NCBI GenBank assembly: GCA_032622095.1
Contig: CP136068.1
Span: 160,229,465 to 160,293,464, forward strand
Length of the DNA stretch: 64,000 nucleotides
Source: Siphonodentalium dalli
Lineage: Eukaryota; Mollusca; Scaphopoda; Gadilida; Siphonodentaliidae
Direction: 5' to 3'
Both the position numbers and the translations under genes were made by a program. Of this stretch, positions 12,961-24,604 are shown piece by piece. Below the pieces are notes generated by a model that was not told the origin of the DNA, made no database searches, and was given only the letters and a program-made list of their open reading frames with translations. How positions within the stretch are numbered: position 1 is the stretch's first letter; the number at the start of each line of letters is the position of its first letter.

Positions 12961-14172
12961 CAGGTCTGGCAAATGTGAGAATACAGCTACAATAGCTGTA
13001 TTCAGCTAACCTAGCTGTATTCAACTATATATTAAACTCTCAAACCGGCTGTTTTTCGATAATAAACTAGAAGCGCCAATTTGCGCATCGAAATTAGGCC
13101 ACCATATTCTCCGGCCACCCTCAACCAAATCAAAACCGTCGCTTGTTTTCTGACAAAGTGTTGCCTTTTGTCGACACGGCAATGGTGATTATGTGTGAAA
13201 ACTTACTACGGCGGTCGATGTCGGTCATAACGGTTTAATAACTCTCTTATGCAATGCAGAATACCTTGAAAAATACATTAAATACAATATTTATCACCGA
13301 AGATGGAACATCTTATAAACATTCCCGGAAGTATAAATAGGATGCTGCTAAAACACAGTTTGGTTGGTGCGTTAAAACAGGTAAAAAGGGGAACATCTCT
13401 TGCCAGAGTTTAACTGAGCGAGTACCACTCAAGTGCTGCTTGAGCTGACACTCTCCAAAAATATGGAAACGCATACATGTATGTCGAATCGCGAAAATAC
13501 AAATAACAATGTTATGTTTAGTAAGTTTTCACACATTATACATTTACCCGCCAAAACAGATTGAATAGTTCTGACTCGCTAACGACCAGGACTTCCATGT
13601 TTAAAATACTTCAGAAATTATATAAGTCGCATTTTCATTTCAGTTGTCCCTATGTTGTGCCATACATTTGCAATATGCAGCACAATATCTGTATATACCG
13701 TTATGAATAGTTATCAGTATCGCTCACAAACCGCTAGTGCCAGTAGTGGTATGTAATTCTAAATGTTTGATATATGTACACCATTCTAACGCCCCCTACC
13801 GGTTTAGCATCGGGAAGAAGTAAACGAGTGTTTGCGATGAATTTGATCTTTATTTTATAAGTTAGCTAATGAATGCATTCGCAGAAAATAGTCCCCAGAA
13901 TATTTACTGACATCGACCGCCGTAGTAAGTTTTCACACAAAATCAGAACTGCCATGTCGACAAAAGGCAACACTTTGTCAGAAAACAAGTGACGGTTTTG
14001 ATTTGGTTGAGGATGGCCGGAGAATATGGTAGCCTAATTTTAATGCGCAAATTATAGCGTTTCTAGTTTATTATCGAAAAACAGCCGGTTTGAGAGTATA
14101 ATATATAGCTGAATACAGCTAGGTTAGCTGAATACAGCTATTGTAGCTGTATTCTCACATTTGCCAGACCTG
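12961..14172. mobile_element. Long-inverted-repeat DNA element, family 'CAGGTCTGG', copy 1
   Basis: Arms of about 265 bp begin CAGGTCTGGCAAATGTGAGA and are nearly perfect complements; flanked by the 5-bp duplication ATTAG (12956-12960 and 14173-14177). Subterminal AGCTGTATTCAGCT-like repeats make extra local hairpins. The central 680 bp has no transposase. A second member is at 53588-54829. Superfamily unresolved. Confidence 0.85.
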
Positions 14173-14177
14173 ATTAG

Positions 14178-15560
14178 GGAGCGATTTTCTGCCACCCTGA
14201 ATTTGATATAAACACCAGGCCTGGACAATGGAATTTGGAAACAGATATCATACAATACCGTATGAACTTGAATCTGTTTGCTGAAAAGAATACACTGGAA
14301 ATATCTTACATACTTTCCCACAAATATCCGGGTTGGGTGACATTACTGACAAGCACAATCATGACACAATTACATGAGCAGATGAGGTCAAGACAGACAA
14401 AAATTTAAAAATAGAACAATCACTCTAGTCTAGTTGCGTCATTCCCGGATTCCGGACAGCCCCTGGACGTATATTTACTCGACGATTACCTAATTTGGGC
14501 ACATTTGGATTAGCTTACAAGTTACAGGTAGGCTACATGTATGTCAATAATCAGCGATCTGTTTTTTGTTTAAAATCTCGGCGTCTTTCACCCACAATGA
14601 TGAGACAATCGCAAAACCGAGAATGACAAAATTCGCGCTGTAGGTAAAAATAGTAATAAACTGGTCACGGAGAACGGGGACCAAAATTGAGTGACAAACG
14701 CGCCCGTAGTGATGGTAGTCCCTCGCAAATTATTTTTTGTAAAAACCAATAGTATAATGATTTTTTGTAAAATTTACTAAAAACCAATCCAGATTCGCAT
14801 AATATTAAAAATTAAATAAAAAAAAAATCTCAAATTTAGTCAGACAATGTTTGTTTGTTTGATTCTGTAGTCACTCTTCGCTGACTAAATTAATAAATGT
14901 TTGAAAAGTATTCTCTGGTGCTTTAAGTTCAATCACATGTGCTGTACACAGTGTAGGTCAACATGACCGCTTTCGCAGATTGCTTCGTATAGAAGGATAC
15001 GCACTACGTTCATGACTGAACTATACACAGTGCTGCGACAGACATTTCCAAATCACGAAAAATTAAAATCATATGGTCAATCCCGTTTTCCCGAAACTTA
15101 TACCCTGCTCGCCCCTAATAGTAGTACATGATCGGTTAGATAAACTCATTTAGATTAGAGAGAATATATATATTTAACTTTATTTCTTTAAATAATTATA
15201 CTAACTATACTTACTTTGATAGAAAATACTTCTGATCTTTTTTTTAAATGGCTGCTAAATGCACTAGAAATGAAGCGGAAACAACATACCTTTGATTGGA
15301 CGACTCACAAATCGTCACCGGAAGGACCGCTTTGATTGGTTAAAAATGTTAGTACTCTGAAGAGTCGAGCGTTTTCATTGGCTATCTATACACTCGTGTA
15401 ATATAGTTTGTTTGTGCGAAGCGACCCGCGATTCGCCAATGGAATATTTTTGTGTATGTGTGTGTGGGTTCAGAATACAAACCGAGTTATGGGGACCGTT
15501 CCTAAAATTGAAATACACAGTCAGAATGTAGTTTTGATACCATTGCGAGGACATCATTGT
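14178..15560. other. No gene recognised
   Basis: AT-rich unique-looking DNA. No supported coding frame, RNA gene or repeat boundary. Confidence 0.4.
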
Positions 15561-15644
15561 GAGGACATTGGAATGTCCTCATAAACCAAATTGTACCCAC
15601 AACGTTGGTGTGCAAACATGTGTATGTCCTCCCAACCCCAGGTA

Positions 15645-15682
15645 AACACACCCACACACACACCCTCACACACACACACACA
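15645..15682. repeat. (CA)n microsatellite
   Basis: Imperfect CA run interrupted by CCC and CCT. Confidence 0.9.
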
Positions 15683-15710
15683 AATATATACGGAGTTCTC
15701 AAATTATATA

Positions 15711-16105
15711 GTAGACTAGCTGATGTACTCGACTTCGTTCGGGCTATTTAGGGATTTCTTTGTGATCGCCTTCATCTGGGCAGTACCCGGTATATACAGC
15801 ATCTGGACAAACTATTTTTCAATTGGTCCAGAAACATGCCTATATCAGCACGTTCGATGACATGGTCGCACGTGAAATTGGACACGTCCATATTGCTCCC
15901 GGGATCGAAGTAGTCCTACACACAAATTTTAGTCGGATCGGTCAAGGTCCAGAAACATGCCTATGAGCGAGGTCAGGTTGACACGTTATATACCAAATCC
16001 GAGTCGGATCGGTCGAGCAGTGTGCGAGTCTATAACACACATACATACAAGCATTCATACACACATACATACAAACAGATATTCCAAAATGTATAATCGA
16101 TAGCT
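15711..16105 (+). mobile_element. Retroelement-like repeat with 'CGACTTCG' head and ACATACATACA tail
   Basis: Head TAGACTAGCTGATGTACTCG with CTTCGTTCGGGC; body with GGATCGGTC; tail of ACACATACATACAAAC then ATATTCCAAAATGTATA. Same architecture as 28900-30425 and 55717-56635. No coding region remains. Class not certain (non-LTR or Penelope-like). Confidence 0.5.
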
Positions 16106-16452
16106 ACAAGAATTCTATGATAAATAATTCACGGGCGACCTGATGCATGCATCTTAGTTTTCTTGTATCAATTATATGATGGTTGGAGACAATAGATTGG
16201 GGGTTGTGAATCCTCGCGGTGTTGAGCGTCATGACCATCACACACTCCTTACAAACAGACGGATGCGTTATGTGTATTCAACGAACTCAGCGACTATTGA
16301 GCGTCAAACGTGATGTTCGTGACAATATATCCGTCGCCAGAGAACTATATTGATTAGGTCAACGGCTGTGAGCCCTAGACGACTTGAAAGCATGTGCACC
16401 CCATGCACACGTTTGTATTGATATAATCATGTGTATGACCGTCGTACTCGCC

Positions 16453-16853
16453 ATTTAATATTTTTAAATCAGTGACATGGCATGCGGGTGGGTTTTGTCG
16501 TGGGAATAACCATATATATAGCCCACAAGATAGTTAATATTTTTAGGTCAGTGATATGGCTTGCGGGTGGGTTTTGTCGTGGGAATAACCATATATATAG
16601 CCCACAAGACAGTTAATATTTTTAAGTCAGTGACATGGCATGCGGGTGGGTTTTGTCGTGGGAATAACCATATATATAACCCACAAGACAGTTAATATTT
16701 TTCAGTCAGTGACATGGCATGCGGGTGGGTTTTGTCGTGGGAATAACCATATATATAGCCCACAAGACAGTTAATATTTTTAAGTTAGTGACATGGCATG
16801 CGGGTGGGTTTTGTCGTGGGAATAACCATATATATTGCCCACAAGACAGTTAA
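16453..16853 (+). repeat. 79-bp minisatellite, left block (5 units)
   Basis: Units repeat exactly every 79 bp (GGGAATAACC at 16502, 16581, 16660 and so on) with GGCATGCGGGTGGGTTTTGT and ATATATAGCCCACAAGACAG. Interrupted by the element at 16854-17445 and continued at 17446. Confidence 0.95.
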
Positions 16854-17445
16854 AGGGGTACTGTACGCCATTTTCAATAAATTCCCGGTGATAACAACGA
16901 TCTATTATCGATACTATATAGAAATATAAGTAATTTGAGTCGTAGATGTATTCTGTAAACGCTCAGGTTAATAGGCTATCTTAAAATTTAATAATTTAAA
17001 AGTTAATAATTTAATATAAATTGATTTTATGGCTCCAGCCATAAAATGGCGTCTCTTAAAATTCGAATTTCCGTGTACAAAACGTAATCAAATTATAATT
17101 GAGGGATACCGGATTAGGAAAACAATTGCACACACGATCGTTTGAAACATTATGCTTATACGGGGAGAAAACCCAAGCCACTCATTGACTAGTGACGGTA
17201 CACTAACTTAAATGAGTATATGGGACTACTAAGCATATAATATAATGTTTATTTGATTCATTTGGTTGAAAACTTTACAAAAATTACTCGACAACGACAA
17301 TTTGTATTTTTGCATTCCGGTAAATTTGCCATCCGTAACAATACTTCGTACTCGACAGACTTTCAAAAAATAGAAAAGTTGTTACCTTATTCTCCGACTC
17401 GGGGATTATAGAAACCAACAACAACATCTTGGGTACAGTACCCCT
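16854..17445. mobile_element. TTAA-targeting MITE (Kolobok/T2-like), 592 bp
   Basis: Ends AGGGGTACTGTAC and its complement, flanked by TTAA on both sides (16850-16853, 17446-17449). The minisatellite unit it interrupts has a single TTAA at that place, so the insertion and its target duplication are proven by the neighbouring units. TTAA-AGGRR ends resemble T2/Kolobok MITEs. A relative is at 37941-38243. Confidence 0.9.
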
Positions 17446-17760
17446 TTAATATTTTTCAGTCAGTGACATGGCTTGCGGGTGGGTTTTGTCGTGGGAATAA
17501 CCATATATATGGCCCACAAGACAGTTAATATTTTTCAGTCAGTGACATGGCATGCGGGTGGGTTTTGTCGTGGGAATAACCATATATATGGCCCACAAGA
17601 CAGTTAATATTTTTCAGTCAGTGACATGGCATGCGGGTGGGTTTTGTCGTGGGAATAACCATATATATGGCCCACAAGACAGTTAATATTTTTCAGTCAG
17701 TGATATGGCATGCGGGTGGGTTTTGTCGTGGGAATAACCATATATATGGCCCACAAGATA
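17446..17760 (+). repeat. 79-bp minisatellite, right block (4 units)
   Basis: Continues the array of 16453-16853 in register with GGGAATAACC at 17493, 17572, 17651 and 17730. Its last unit runs directly into half of a twin-hairpin arm at GATAGGTCGCCTCGC. Confidence 0.95.
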
Positions 17761-18068
17761 GGTCGCCTCGCATATATAAGAGAATGCATTGGCCTAACAA
17801 TTTTAATAATTTTTTCTTGTATTCTTTAACAATTTTATAATTTCACCCATACAGAGCCCCAGACAAACATGAGCAGACGACACTCTTCTATATGCTTCTA
17901 TATATGTGTGGGGCTCCCTGCAGGGTAATGGATGTGTTTTTATTTTATGTCCTAAAAATTGTAAAACATTTATTTTAAAAAATTATAAAAAATTGTTAGG
18001 CCAATGCATTCTCTTATATATGCGAGGCGACCTATGGTTGACTCGCATATATAAGAGAATGCATTGGC
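17761..18068. mobile_element. Twin-hairpin module, left hairpin halved
   Basis: Half hairpin at 17761-17793 joined to the 79-bp array, then an A/T-rich spacer holding a CAGAGCCCCAGACAAACATG / GTGTGGGGCTCC segment, then a full hairpin at 18000-18068. The array has replaced the missing left arm. Confidence 0.8.
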
Positions 18069-18119
18069 ACAGGGTAAAAAAAATTCTGACTTGCGACTCG
18101 ATTTGTACATACATATTTT

Positions 18120-18410
18120 TAAAATTTTAATAATTGCTTCGCTGGTGTTTGCTACGCGACGTGAATAGATATCTAGATTATAGTCGATTTGAAACCACTA
18201 ATACAACCAGTATAACCATATATCGCACTACATATATTTTTTCCTGAATATGTTCATATTATCAGAACACCGCGAAAATGACGACTCTTCAAAAATAAAG
18301 ATACATTTTATTAACAGCATCAGTTTGCCCTACCAGCAGCATATCAACTCACACAATTCAGCAGGACCCACCAGCATCATAGCGAATTAGCAGGACCACT
18401 TGCTCGTGGG
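18120..18410 (+). repeat. Repeat shared with 32805-33103
   Basis: From CTTCGCTGGTGTTTG through ATTATAGTCGATTT, GAACACCGCGAAAA and CAGCATCAGTTTGCCC to the end CAGGACCACTTG. Same order at 32.8-33.1 kb and partly inverted at 32.6-32.75 kb. Right part of a fold-back element family. Confidence 0.7.
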
Positions 18411-18534
18411 TGAATATGTTGTTATACGACGAAGTGTTTAGACCCCTAACTTATATCCGTGATCTCAATTTATTACATGATCATACCCTTATTCCATTCA
18501 ATAAACGCATTCTATAAATTGTGATATTAAACGT

Positions 18535-18824
18535 TCGTTTAATAACAGGAGATAGCACGAGGTGACCTTTGACTTCCGGTTAGTCGTCTGTTTACATTCC
18601 GTACGCTACGTCTCAAAAATACTATGGCTTCCAATAGTTTTCCAACAAACTATAATGAATGAAGAGTTTAAAAGTAATGTCATTAAATATACGCCATTAA
18701 ATACATCAGAGTCTTTATTTTTCTGGGACTATTTCTTAACGCGGGCAAACAACGCATAGCTACGTGAAACCGGTGTTCGTTTCGCGTCCCGTTTGTTTAT
18801 TTAAGTATGGTTTGTTGAGGTTTT
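18535..18824 (+). repeat. Diverged tandem duplication, copy 1
   Basis: Shares in order with 19010-19330: TGACCTTTGACTTCCG, TCCAACAAACT, ACGCCAT.AAATAC, AGTCTTTATTTT, CTGGGACTAT, AACAAC and GGATCATGTAATAAAT. Offset is about 495 bp. Each copy is followed by a fold-back element. Confidence 0.65.
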
Positions 18825-19003
18825 GGATCATGTAATAAATGGAATCTACAACTCGTCTGCAGATTACAGCGGAGTTTACAAAACTAGTCAAGTAAATTAT
18901 GTCTGGACCTCGCCAAAGGCTCGATCCAGACCTAATTTACTGGACTTCGTAAATTCCGCTAAACTGGGGACTCTTTGTAAATCCTGTATATATTACATGA
19001 TCC
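18825..19003. mobile_element. 179-bp fold-back element
   Basis: GGATCATGTAATAAATGG at the left and its complement ending ATTACATGATCC; arms of about 88 bp run to TCTGGACCTCG / CGATCCAGA with only a few loop bases. Shares its arm (CAGCGGAGTTTACAA) with 19341-19877. Confidence 0.85.
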
Positions 19004-19009
19004 AAACGT

Positions 19010-19330
19010 TCGTTGCATAACATGAAATAGTTCCAATGTACCAAATTGCATGATTGTTGCGCAAACATGACCTTTGACTTCCGCCGGGTTTGTCGCTTTT
19101 TTTTTCCAACAAACTCTTAAGAAAAATGAAAATTTTGGAAAGTTATTTAATTAAATTTACGCCATAAAATACGTCAAAGAGTCTTTATTTTATCTGGGAC
19201 TATATATCTATACGCGGTAAACAACCGATTGTTACGTGAATCGTCATCGCATGCCTTATATAAGCCGATATTAGTTTCAAGTCCATTTGTTTGACTATGG
19301 TTTTAAGTATGTTTTATTTGGATCATGTAA
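19010..19330 (+). repeat. Diverged tandem duplication, copy 2
   Basis: Second copy of 18535-18824, leading into the larger fold-back element at 19341. Confidence 0.65.
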
Positions 19331-19340
19331 TAAATATAAA

Positions 19341-19877
19341 CAACAAGTCGTCCCTAGTTTGTAGCGGAATTTACAAGTCGTTTTGTGACCCGCCATATCA
19401 AATCCAGTCGTAAGTCGGGATTTGTTTACCCTGTGCCAATGCATTCTCTTATATATGCGAGTCGACCATAGGTCGCCTAGCATATATAAGAGAATGCATT
19501 GGCCTAACAATGTTTTCTCATGTTTTTTAAATAAATGTTTCTTACAATTTTTAGGACATAAAATAAAAAACATCTATTACCCTGCAGGGAGCCCCACACA
19601 TATATAGAAGCATATAGAAGAGTGTCGTCTGCTCATGTTTGTCTGGGGCTCTGTATGTGTGAAATTATAAAATGGTTAAAGAATACAAGAACAAATTATT
19701 AAAATTGTAAAAAATTGTTAGGCCAATGCATTCTCTTATATATGCGAGGCGACCTATGGTCGACTCGCATATATAAGAGAATGCATTGGCACAGGGTACA
19801 AAAAATCCCGACTTACGACTGGTTTTGATATGGCGGGTCACTTTTGTAAACTCCGCTATAAACTGGGGACTCGTTGC
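19341..19877. mobile_element. Fold-back element carrying a complete twin-hairpin module
   Basis: Outer arms contain GTTTATAGCGGAGTTTACAA / complement and GTGACCCGCCATATC, then GTCGTAAGTCGGGAT. Inside them are hairpins at 19435-19503 and 19722-19790 separated by a spacer with CCTGCAGGGAGCCCCACACA. Arms plus hairpins pair over roughly 165 bp. Confidence 0.85.
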
Positions 19878-19879
19878 AG

Positions 19880-21390
19880 GTCATCTATGTATTCAGGGGG
19901 CAAATATATAATGTTACACGTGTACATTGTACTAAATGTATATACACTTGTATCGTTACATATTACCCCAACATACAAATAATAGAAATTACACTGTCAG
20001 TGGTCAATCATAGCGTATTATGATGATATAATATGCCACTCTTTGGGCACACATCCGAGAAACGACTCGCCAGCTAACCTCAGTAATACAATACAAATTA
20101 CAGATTTCAATATCTAAACACATCACCATGTAAATAGTTTATACCGTCGTAATCATGTATAATCTAGTGTATCGGAAGCGGAGCTTCATATCATTTCCGT
20201 ATTCCCAATTCGACGTTACAATAAACAACTCGAAATATTGAAAATAAGCCGATCCATAGTCGGACTAGAGTCGTGAGTCAGCGTTTATTAAGGATTGCAT
20301 GTTTACAGAGAATATTGTGGGCACATGTGGACATACAGGTTATTGTACATATCGAGAAAACTGCGCAGTCGGCCAGGAAAACCCGCCTAGGTAAAAACCC
20401 CCTTTATTTTCTGGAGGAAAAACAAGGCGGAAACCTGTTTTCCGAAACCCCATTCGTACGCAGCGACAATGTTCGGAAATTCATTCTCAATGACAATATA
20501 TCAAAAACACAAACAATGCTTTGATGTACTATATATAAGCTTGCATATTCTATTAAGTGTTCACATATATAAAAATAAAAGTGACCTGCTGTCTCGACTG
20601 GTTAGACTAGAATGAACTCTCACCAAACTATAATCCTCTGACAACAACTATCTAATAACAACTTCTCATTGGTCGACATGACAATGATCTCTCCACCCCC
20701 AATTTACGTTAACTCACGTACTGTGAATACAATTTGTTCGTGCTAATCCAAGTAAACGCTCGAAAAATATCAAAAAAGCAGCCCGATTTCATTTGTATAC
20801 ATGTATTATACAATTAAAATCTGTTTCGAAGTCAAAATTTCGGCATTGTATTCAGTGTATTCGGTGTATTCAGTGTACAATGTTATATCTAGTCCAATAA
20901 CAATCAAACATAACAATGTCCCATCTGCTTTACACCAGGTCATACTTATGTTTCCTGCGCAGCACTTCTTTATAGATAATAATAGCTTGGTATCTAAACC
21001 TCATTCTGAAACCTTTTTGTGTACCTGTTATGTATGTGTGTTGAGTTGTGTCCACCATCGATCCCTTAAAGACCAGCTGAATAATACAATTAATTTAGCT
21101 CCAAATATATCTAAATATGTCTTAACTTATGCTAAATAAGGTTTATAACATGTATCCTGTCCATTTTGTTCACATTTTTGCAAAAAAATACAATTTCCAG
21201 ACATTTGAATAAAACGGCTTCTTTGTTTACAATATTCATTTTTGAATCGGCTGTTTCCGTCGCGACTCGGAAATGACGTCATCGAGGGTACAAAGACGGA
21301 AGAAATTTTATGCGCCGTTTTTAAAATCACGTATTTTGAAATCGTTTTTTTTTATCGTTGTTTGTTTTTTTGAAGAATAAAAATTACTCG
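19880..21390. other. No gene recognised
   Basis: An open frame of 83 codons at 20273-20524 has no recognisable domain and no clear splice sites. No repeat boundary seen. Confidence 0.4.
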
Positions 21391-21397
21391 TCGCCGC

Positions 21398-21590
21398 GTG
21401 GCTGCAAACTGTAGCCATACATGTTCAAGTGGCCCAAGAATTAATGCAGCCATTCGACGACAGTGGACGGCGTTTGTCCACAACGAGAGTTTGGAATGGG
21501 CTGTCACAATACAGCTGCTTGTGTTCCAAGCACTTTGAAGAAGGATCTTTCACATTGTCAAACAAACTGTTACCTGTACGTGAATAACCA
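21398..21590 (+). pseudogene. THAP zinc-finger domain relic
   Basis: Read across three frames on the plus strand, the pieces VAANCSHT, FKWPKN, IRRQWTAFVHN and then RVWNGLSQYSCLCSKHFEEGSF line up in the order expected of a THAP domain (C..C, FP/WP motif, W, then C..H with CSKHF). The first zinc cysteine codon appears as Arg, a TAA follows FKWPKN, and at least three frame changes separate the blocks, so no functional finger can be made. THAP domains occur in P-type and Kolobok transposases and in host genes derived from them. Given the surroundings, a dead transposase is likelier than a host exon. Confidence 0.5.
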
Positions 21591-21599
21591 TACCGGTAC

Positions 21600-23390
21600 C
21601 AATAAACACCCACTCACGGTCCTTGTCTGGGTTTCAGGACAGGGGTGGTGTATCAGTAGCCATACATCGTAGTACATGGATCATACATGAGGATTTACTT
21701 TCGGCGATGTGTGAATCGTGACTTGTTCTACTCAAGCGTGAATACATAAATCGGCACCTTGACAATACAAAAATGTCAGCTATGCATGACAATATGCAAT
21801 ATTAAGCATGATTTACAAGGCTACCAATCAACAATCTGTGTAAATATAAGTGACAGTTCTAAGTTAATTCTAGTCTAACGTGACGTAAACATCGATTTAG
21901 TAACCTGAACTTGAAATGTAATGATTCAATGAAAATCATTTGTAAGTCTACTCACCAGACTGAATTTTTTGAATAATTAACATCCAATACGAATCACCCA
22001 TGTATTAATCCATTTGTGAAAGCATATAAATGAAATCAGACGAACAAGTACCGCGCACTGCATGCACGTGTGAGCTGTGTCGATCATGTCAGTTTGTCAC
22101 GAATTTTCGCCAATATTTCAGCCAACAAAACATAAATTCCTTGTATTCCATTCGAATTGTTCAGAAAATTCTTGACGGTAGTTCGAATTATATACATGGC
22201 TACGAATTTATATGACTTCATCAGTCATTAAGCAGTAACCGAGCATTAACAAACTGGTATTTGAACTATAAACACAAACAAATTCCATGCAGGTGATGTG
22301 ACCTACATCTGACCTAACCTCAACGTCATGTGCTTGTGCATATCCATACTCGACAATAATGTGTCTAAAGTTGACTATGACTACAATCGTAAAAGATTGA
22401 TCAATTGTGGAATTCTGTTACCTTTTAACATGCCTTCAGCCCACTGTATGGGTATTATTTTAAAAATAAGAACATCAATCGCGAGGGACTATTTTGTTAT
22501 TGCGACTGTAGCATGTGTAACATATCGTTCGATTTGTGATCAAAACAGTACAGTACTACGTACGTCATATGCACAGGAACGCCCACATTTCCACCGAGTG
22601 TGGTAGATATAGGCCTATATAGGTCTTTTTAGTTGGTCCTTGTGGAGATTGTGCGTTACGGGTATTGATTCATTTGAAACAATAAAGTGAATAAACATAA
22701 TACACACTGAAAATAATATATACGTACGCCTTTTGCGGTTTTTGTTTTGTTGACAGACTGTCCAAAAAATGTGTTTATGATAGTCTAAAGGCCATGCATG
22801 ATACTGCATGTAAAATTCAGGTCAGTACCGGTACGTAGAAAGTGCTCAGTTTGGAAATTCTTGATAGTATAAACTGTTTGATGTTTCACACCTATATCTT
22901 CCATTAGTGACCATAAATTTTCAATGAGAACCTGGGTGTCTATATATTAAAGCCAGTTGAAAGAGCATAAAGAGCAAATTTAATTGAAGCATACTAGTGA
23001 TGGAATATAGGTCAAGCTTTTGCGGATTTCTGCCCACTACGTTCATGACTGAACTAGATGAAATAATTACATACCAACATAAATTGAATACCCAGTATTG
23101 TGAATATCAAGTTAAAACATAATTGTTTATTTCATCATGGAGTCTACTTGTGATCTGCAATAGGTTTCTGCATGAATGGTGAAAGGATGCGTCTACCCCC
23201 TCCCCCACGCAATTGCTTGACACAACATAAGTTGAAAATTATACACCACATACCACAGGTATTAGGCACAATTTTTTTTTAATTTAATAAAAATCTCCCA
23301 CATACAGGCTTGAACTGTCTAACTGTTTGAATTTCAATTCAGTTATTGTTGGGGATTGGGAAATGTGTTGACGTTTAGACCAACGTACAA
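21600..23390. other. No gene recognised
   Basis: Only short frames without family resemblance. Slightly more GC than neighbours from about 23400. Confidence 0.4.
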
Positions 23391-23614
23391 CAGCCTACCT
23401 TTCTACTTTTGGTCCGAAAGAGGGGGAGACCGTTGCAAATGGTCCACGGATGCGACGATTTATTGTCGGATCGTCGGTCTCTCGCCGATATGTGGAGGAT
23501 CATTGTCATCAGACTCGAATGCAGCAAGATCAAAATCATCTTTACAACGTTAGCGCAGACCTACCATCGCCATACGTTGTCAATGACGCAAAGCAGAACT
23601 GTGCATTTGTGATC

Positions 23615-23665
23615 CCTCCGTGACGTCATGTCACGTGCTCCTCCAGTAGCCACGTGCGCGCAGTG
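23615..23665. promoter_or_regulatory. CRE plus two E-boxes in a CpG-richer patch
   Basis: A perfect TGACGTCA at about 23622 is followed within 40 bases by TCACGTGC and CCACGTGC, then GCGCGC. The stretch 23400-23665 has more CpG than its surroundings. It could be a promoter of an unseen gene; no first exon could be confirmed on either strand. Confidence 0.3.
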
Positions 23666-24507
23666 CAAAATGAAAACAAATCTTCGGCGACTGTTTTGTT
23701 CCCAAGATATAAAAAATAATTGCGGGATATTTTGACGGGATTTTTTGCGGATATGTGTTAAGGGGACTTAGATACACACGGGATGATATATCAATACTCA
23801 AATTAGGTTACAGTTCAGCTGGACTTTAAAGACTTTGTACACCTCTTAATGATATAGTACAATATCTGTTGTGAGCAATCGCGGATGCCACATCGTTCTA
23901 TGCCTAATAAAACAGCACGCCGCCTTGCACAACGCACGTAATACATTATGTTATTAGTGCACAGACGCATGCCATCAGATTAGTTTGAGATTCATCCGAT
24001 AAAGAAATTAAAAGTCAAGAAGCACAAAAAGCTCTATGATTAGTGATTTAGTTTTTAAATGCGTGATTCTAAATGTAGTATTACAGTATTATACACACAT
24101 ACATGTACTTGCATGTGTATATCGGGTGAGCTTGGGTCCCAGATAATATGCATCTGACACACTGTGCATATAAAAAATTAAAATTCTTAAAATAATCTGC
24201 AAAATGCATACATTTACAGCGTTGGCTAAGATGCTTTACAACAGGTATACGACCGTATTGGGCGCTCTGTGGCTCGCGACGGAAAATATAGTTCTCACAA
24301 TTTGCCTCTTCGTTTTTCTGTCTATTTTCGTTAGTGCAACGAAGTTGGACAATAATTTAACTTTAATGAACAAAACAATAATTTAGCATTTTCTGGTGTT
24401 GGTGTTATGCGCGGCTTATCGAAATAGTATTAGTCCGCCTGAATCAATGTAAAGACGCGCGGTTATTGTGTTGGCGTGATTCCAAGAGAATGAGAGAAAA
24501 GGAAATA

Positions 24508-24523
24508 TTTAATGTTGTTTTAA
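24508..24523 (-). terminator. Candidate polyadenylation signals (two ATTAAA)
   Basis: Two ATTAAA hexamers on the minus strand lie about 80-100 bases after the fucosyltransferase stop codon and upstream (in gene sense) of nothing else recognisable. An (AT)n tract sits between the stop and these hexamers. Position fits a short 3' UTR, but the hexamer is common in AT-rich DNA, so support is weak. Confidence 0.3.
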
Positions 24524-24543
24524 TGATATAATAAGGGTTTCAT

Positions 24544-24546
<3 letters not shown>

Positions 24547-24584
<38 letters not shown>
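24547..24584. repeat. (AT)19 microsatellite in the fucosyltransferase 3' region
   Basis: An uninterrupted AT dinucleotide run of about 38 bases, 20 bases beyond the stop codon of the fucosyltransferase. It would be in the 3' UTR if the annotated stop is used. Confidence 0.95.
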
Positions 24585-24587
<3 letters not shown>

Positions 24588-24604
24588 ATGTCATTGCAGT
24601 AAAA

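Noticed and set aside
16453-17760. CRISPR-like regular array
   Set aside because: Units are contiguous and identical over the whole 79 bp with no variable spacers, in a eukaryotic genome. It is a minisatellite.
20273-20524. 83-codon frame as a gene
   Set aside because: No recognised domain, no signal peptide, no clear splice sites or neighbours.
23409-23612. Coding exon near the CRE/E-box patch
   Set aside because: Both strands give only short frames (best 28 codons with acidic residues on the minus strand) without usable start and splice sites in the same frame.
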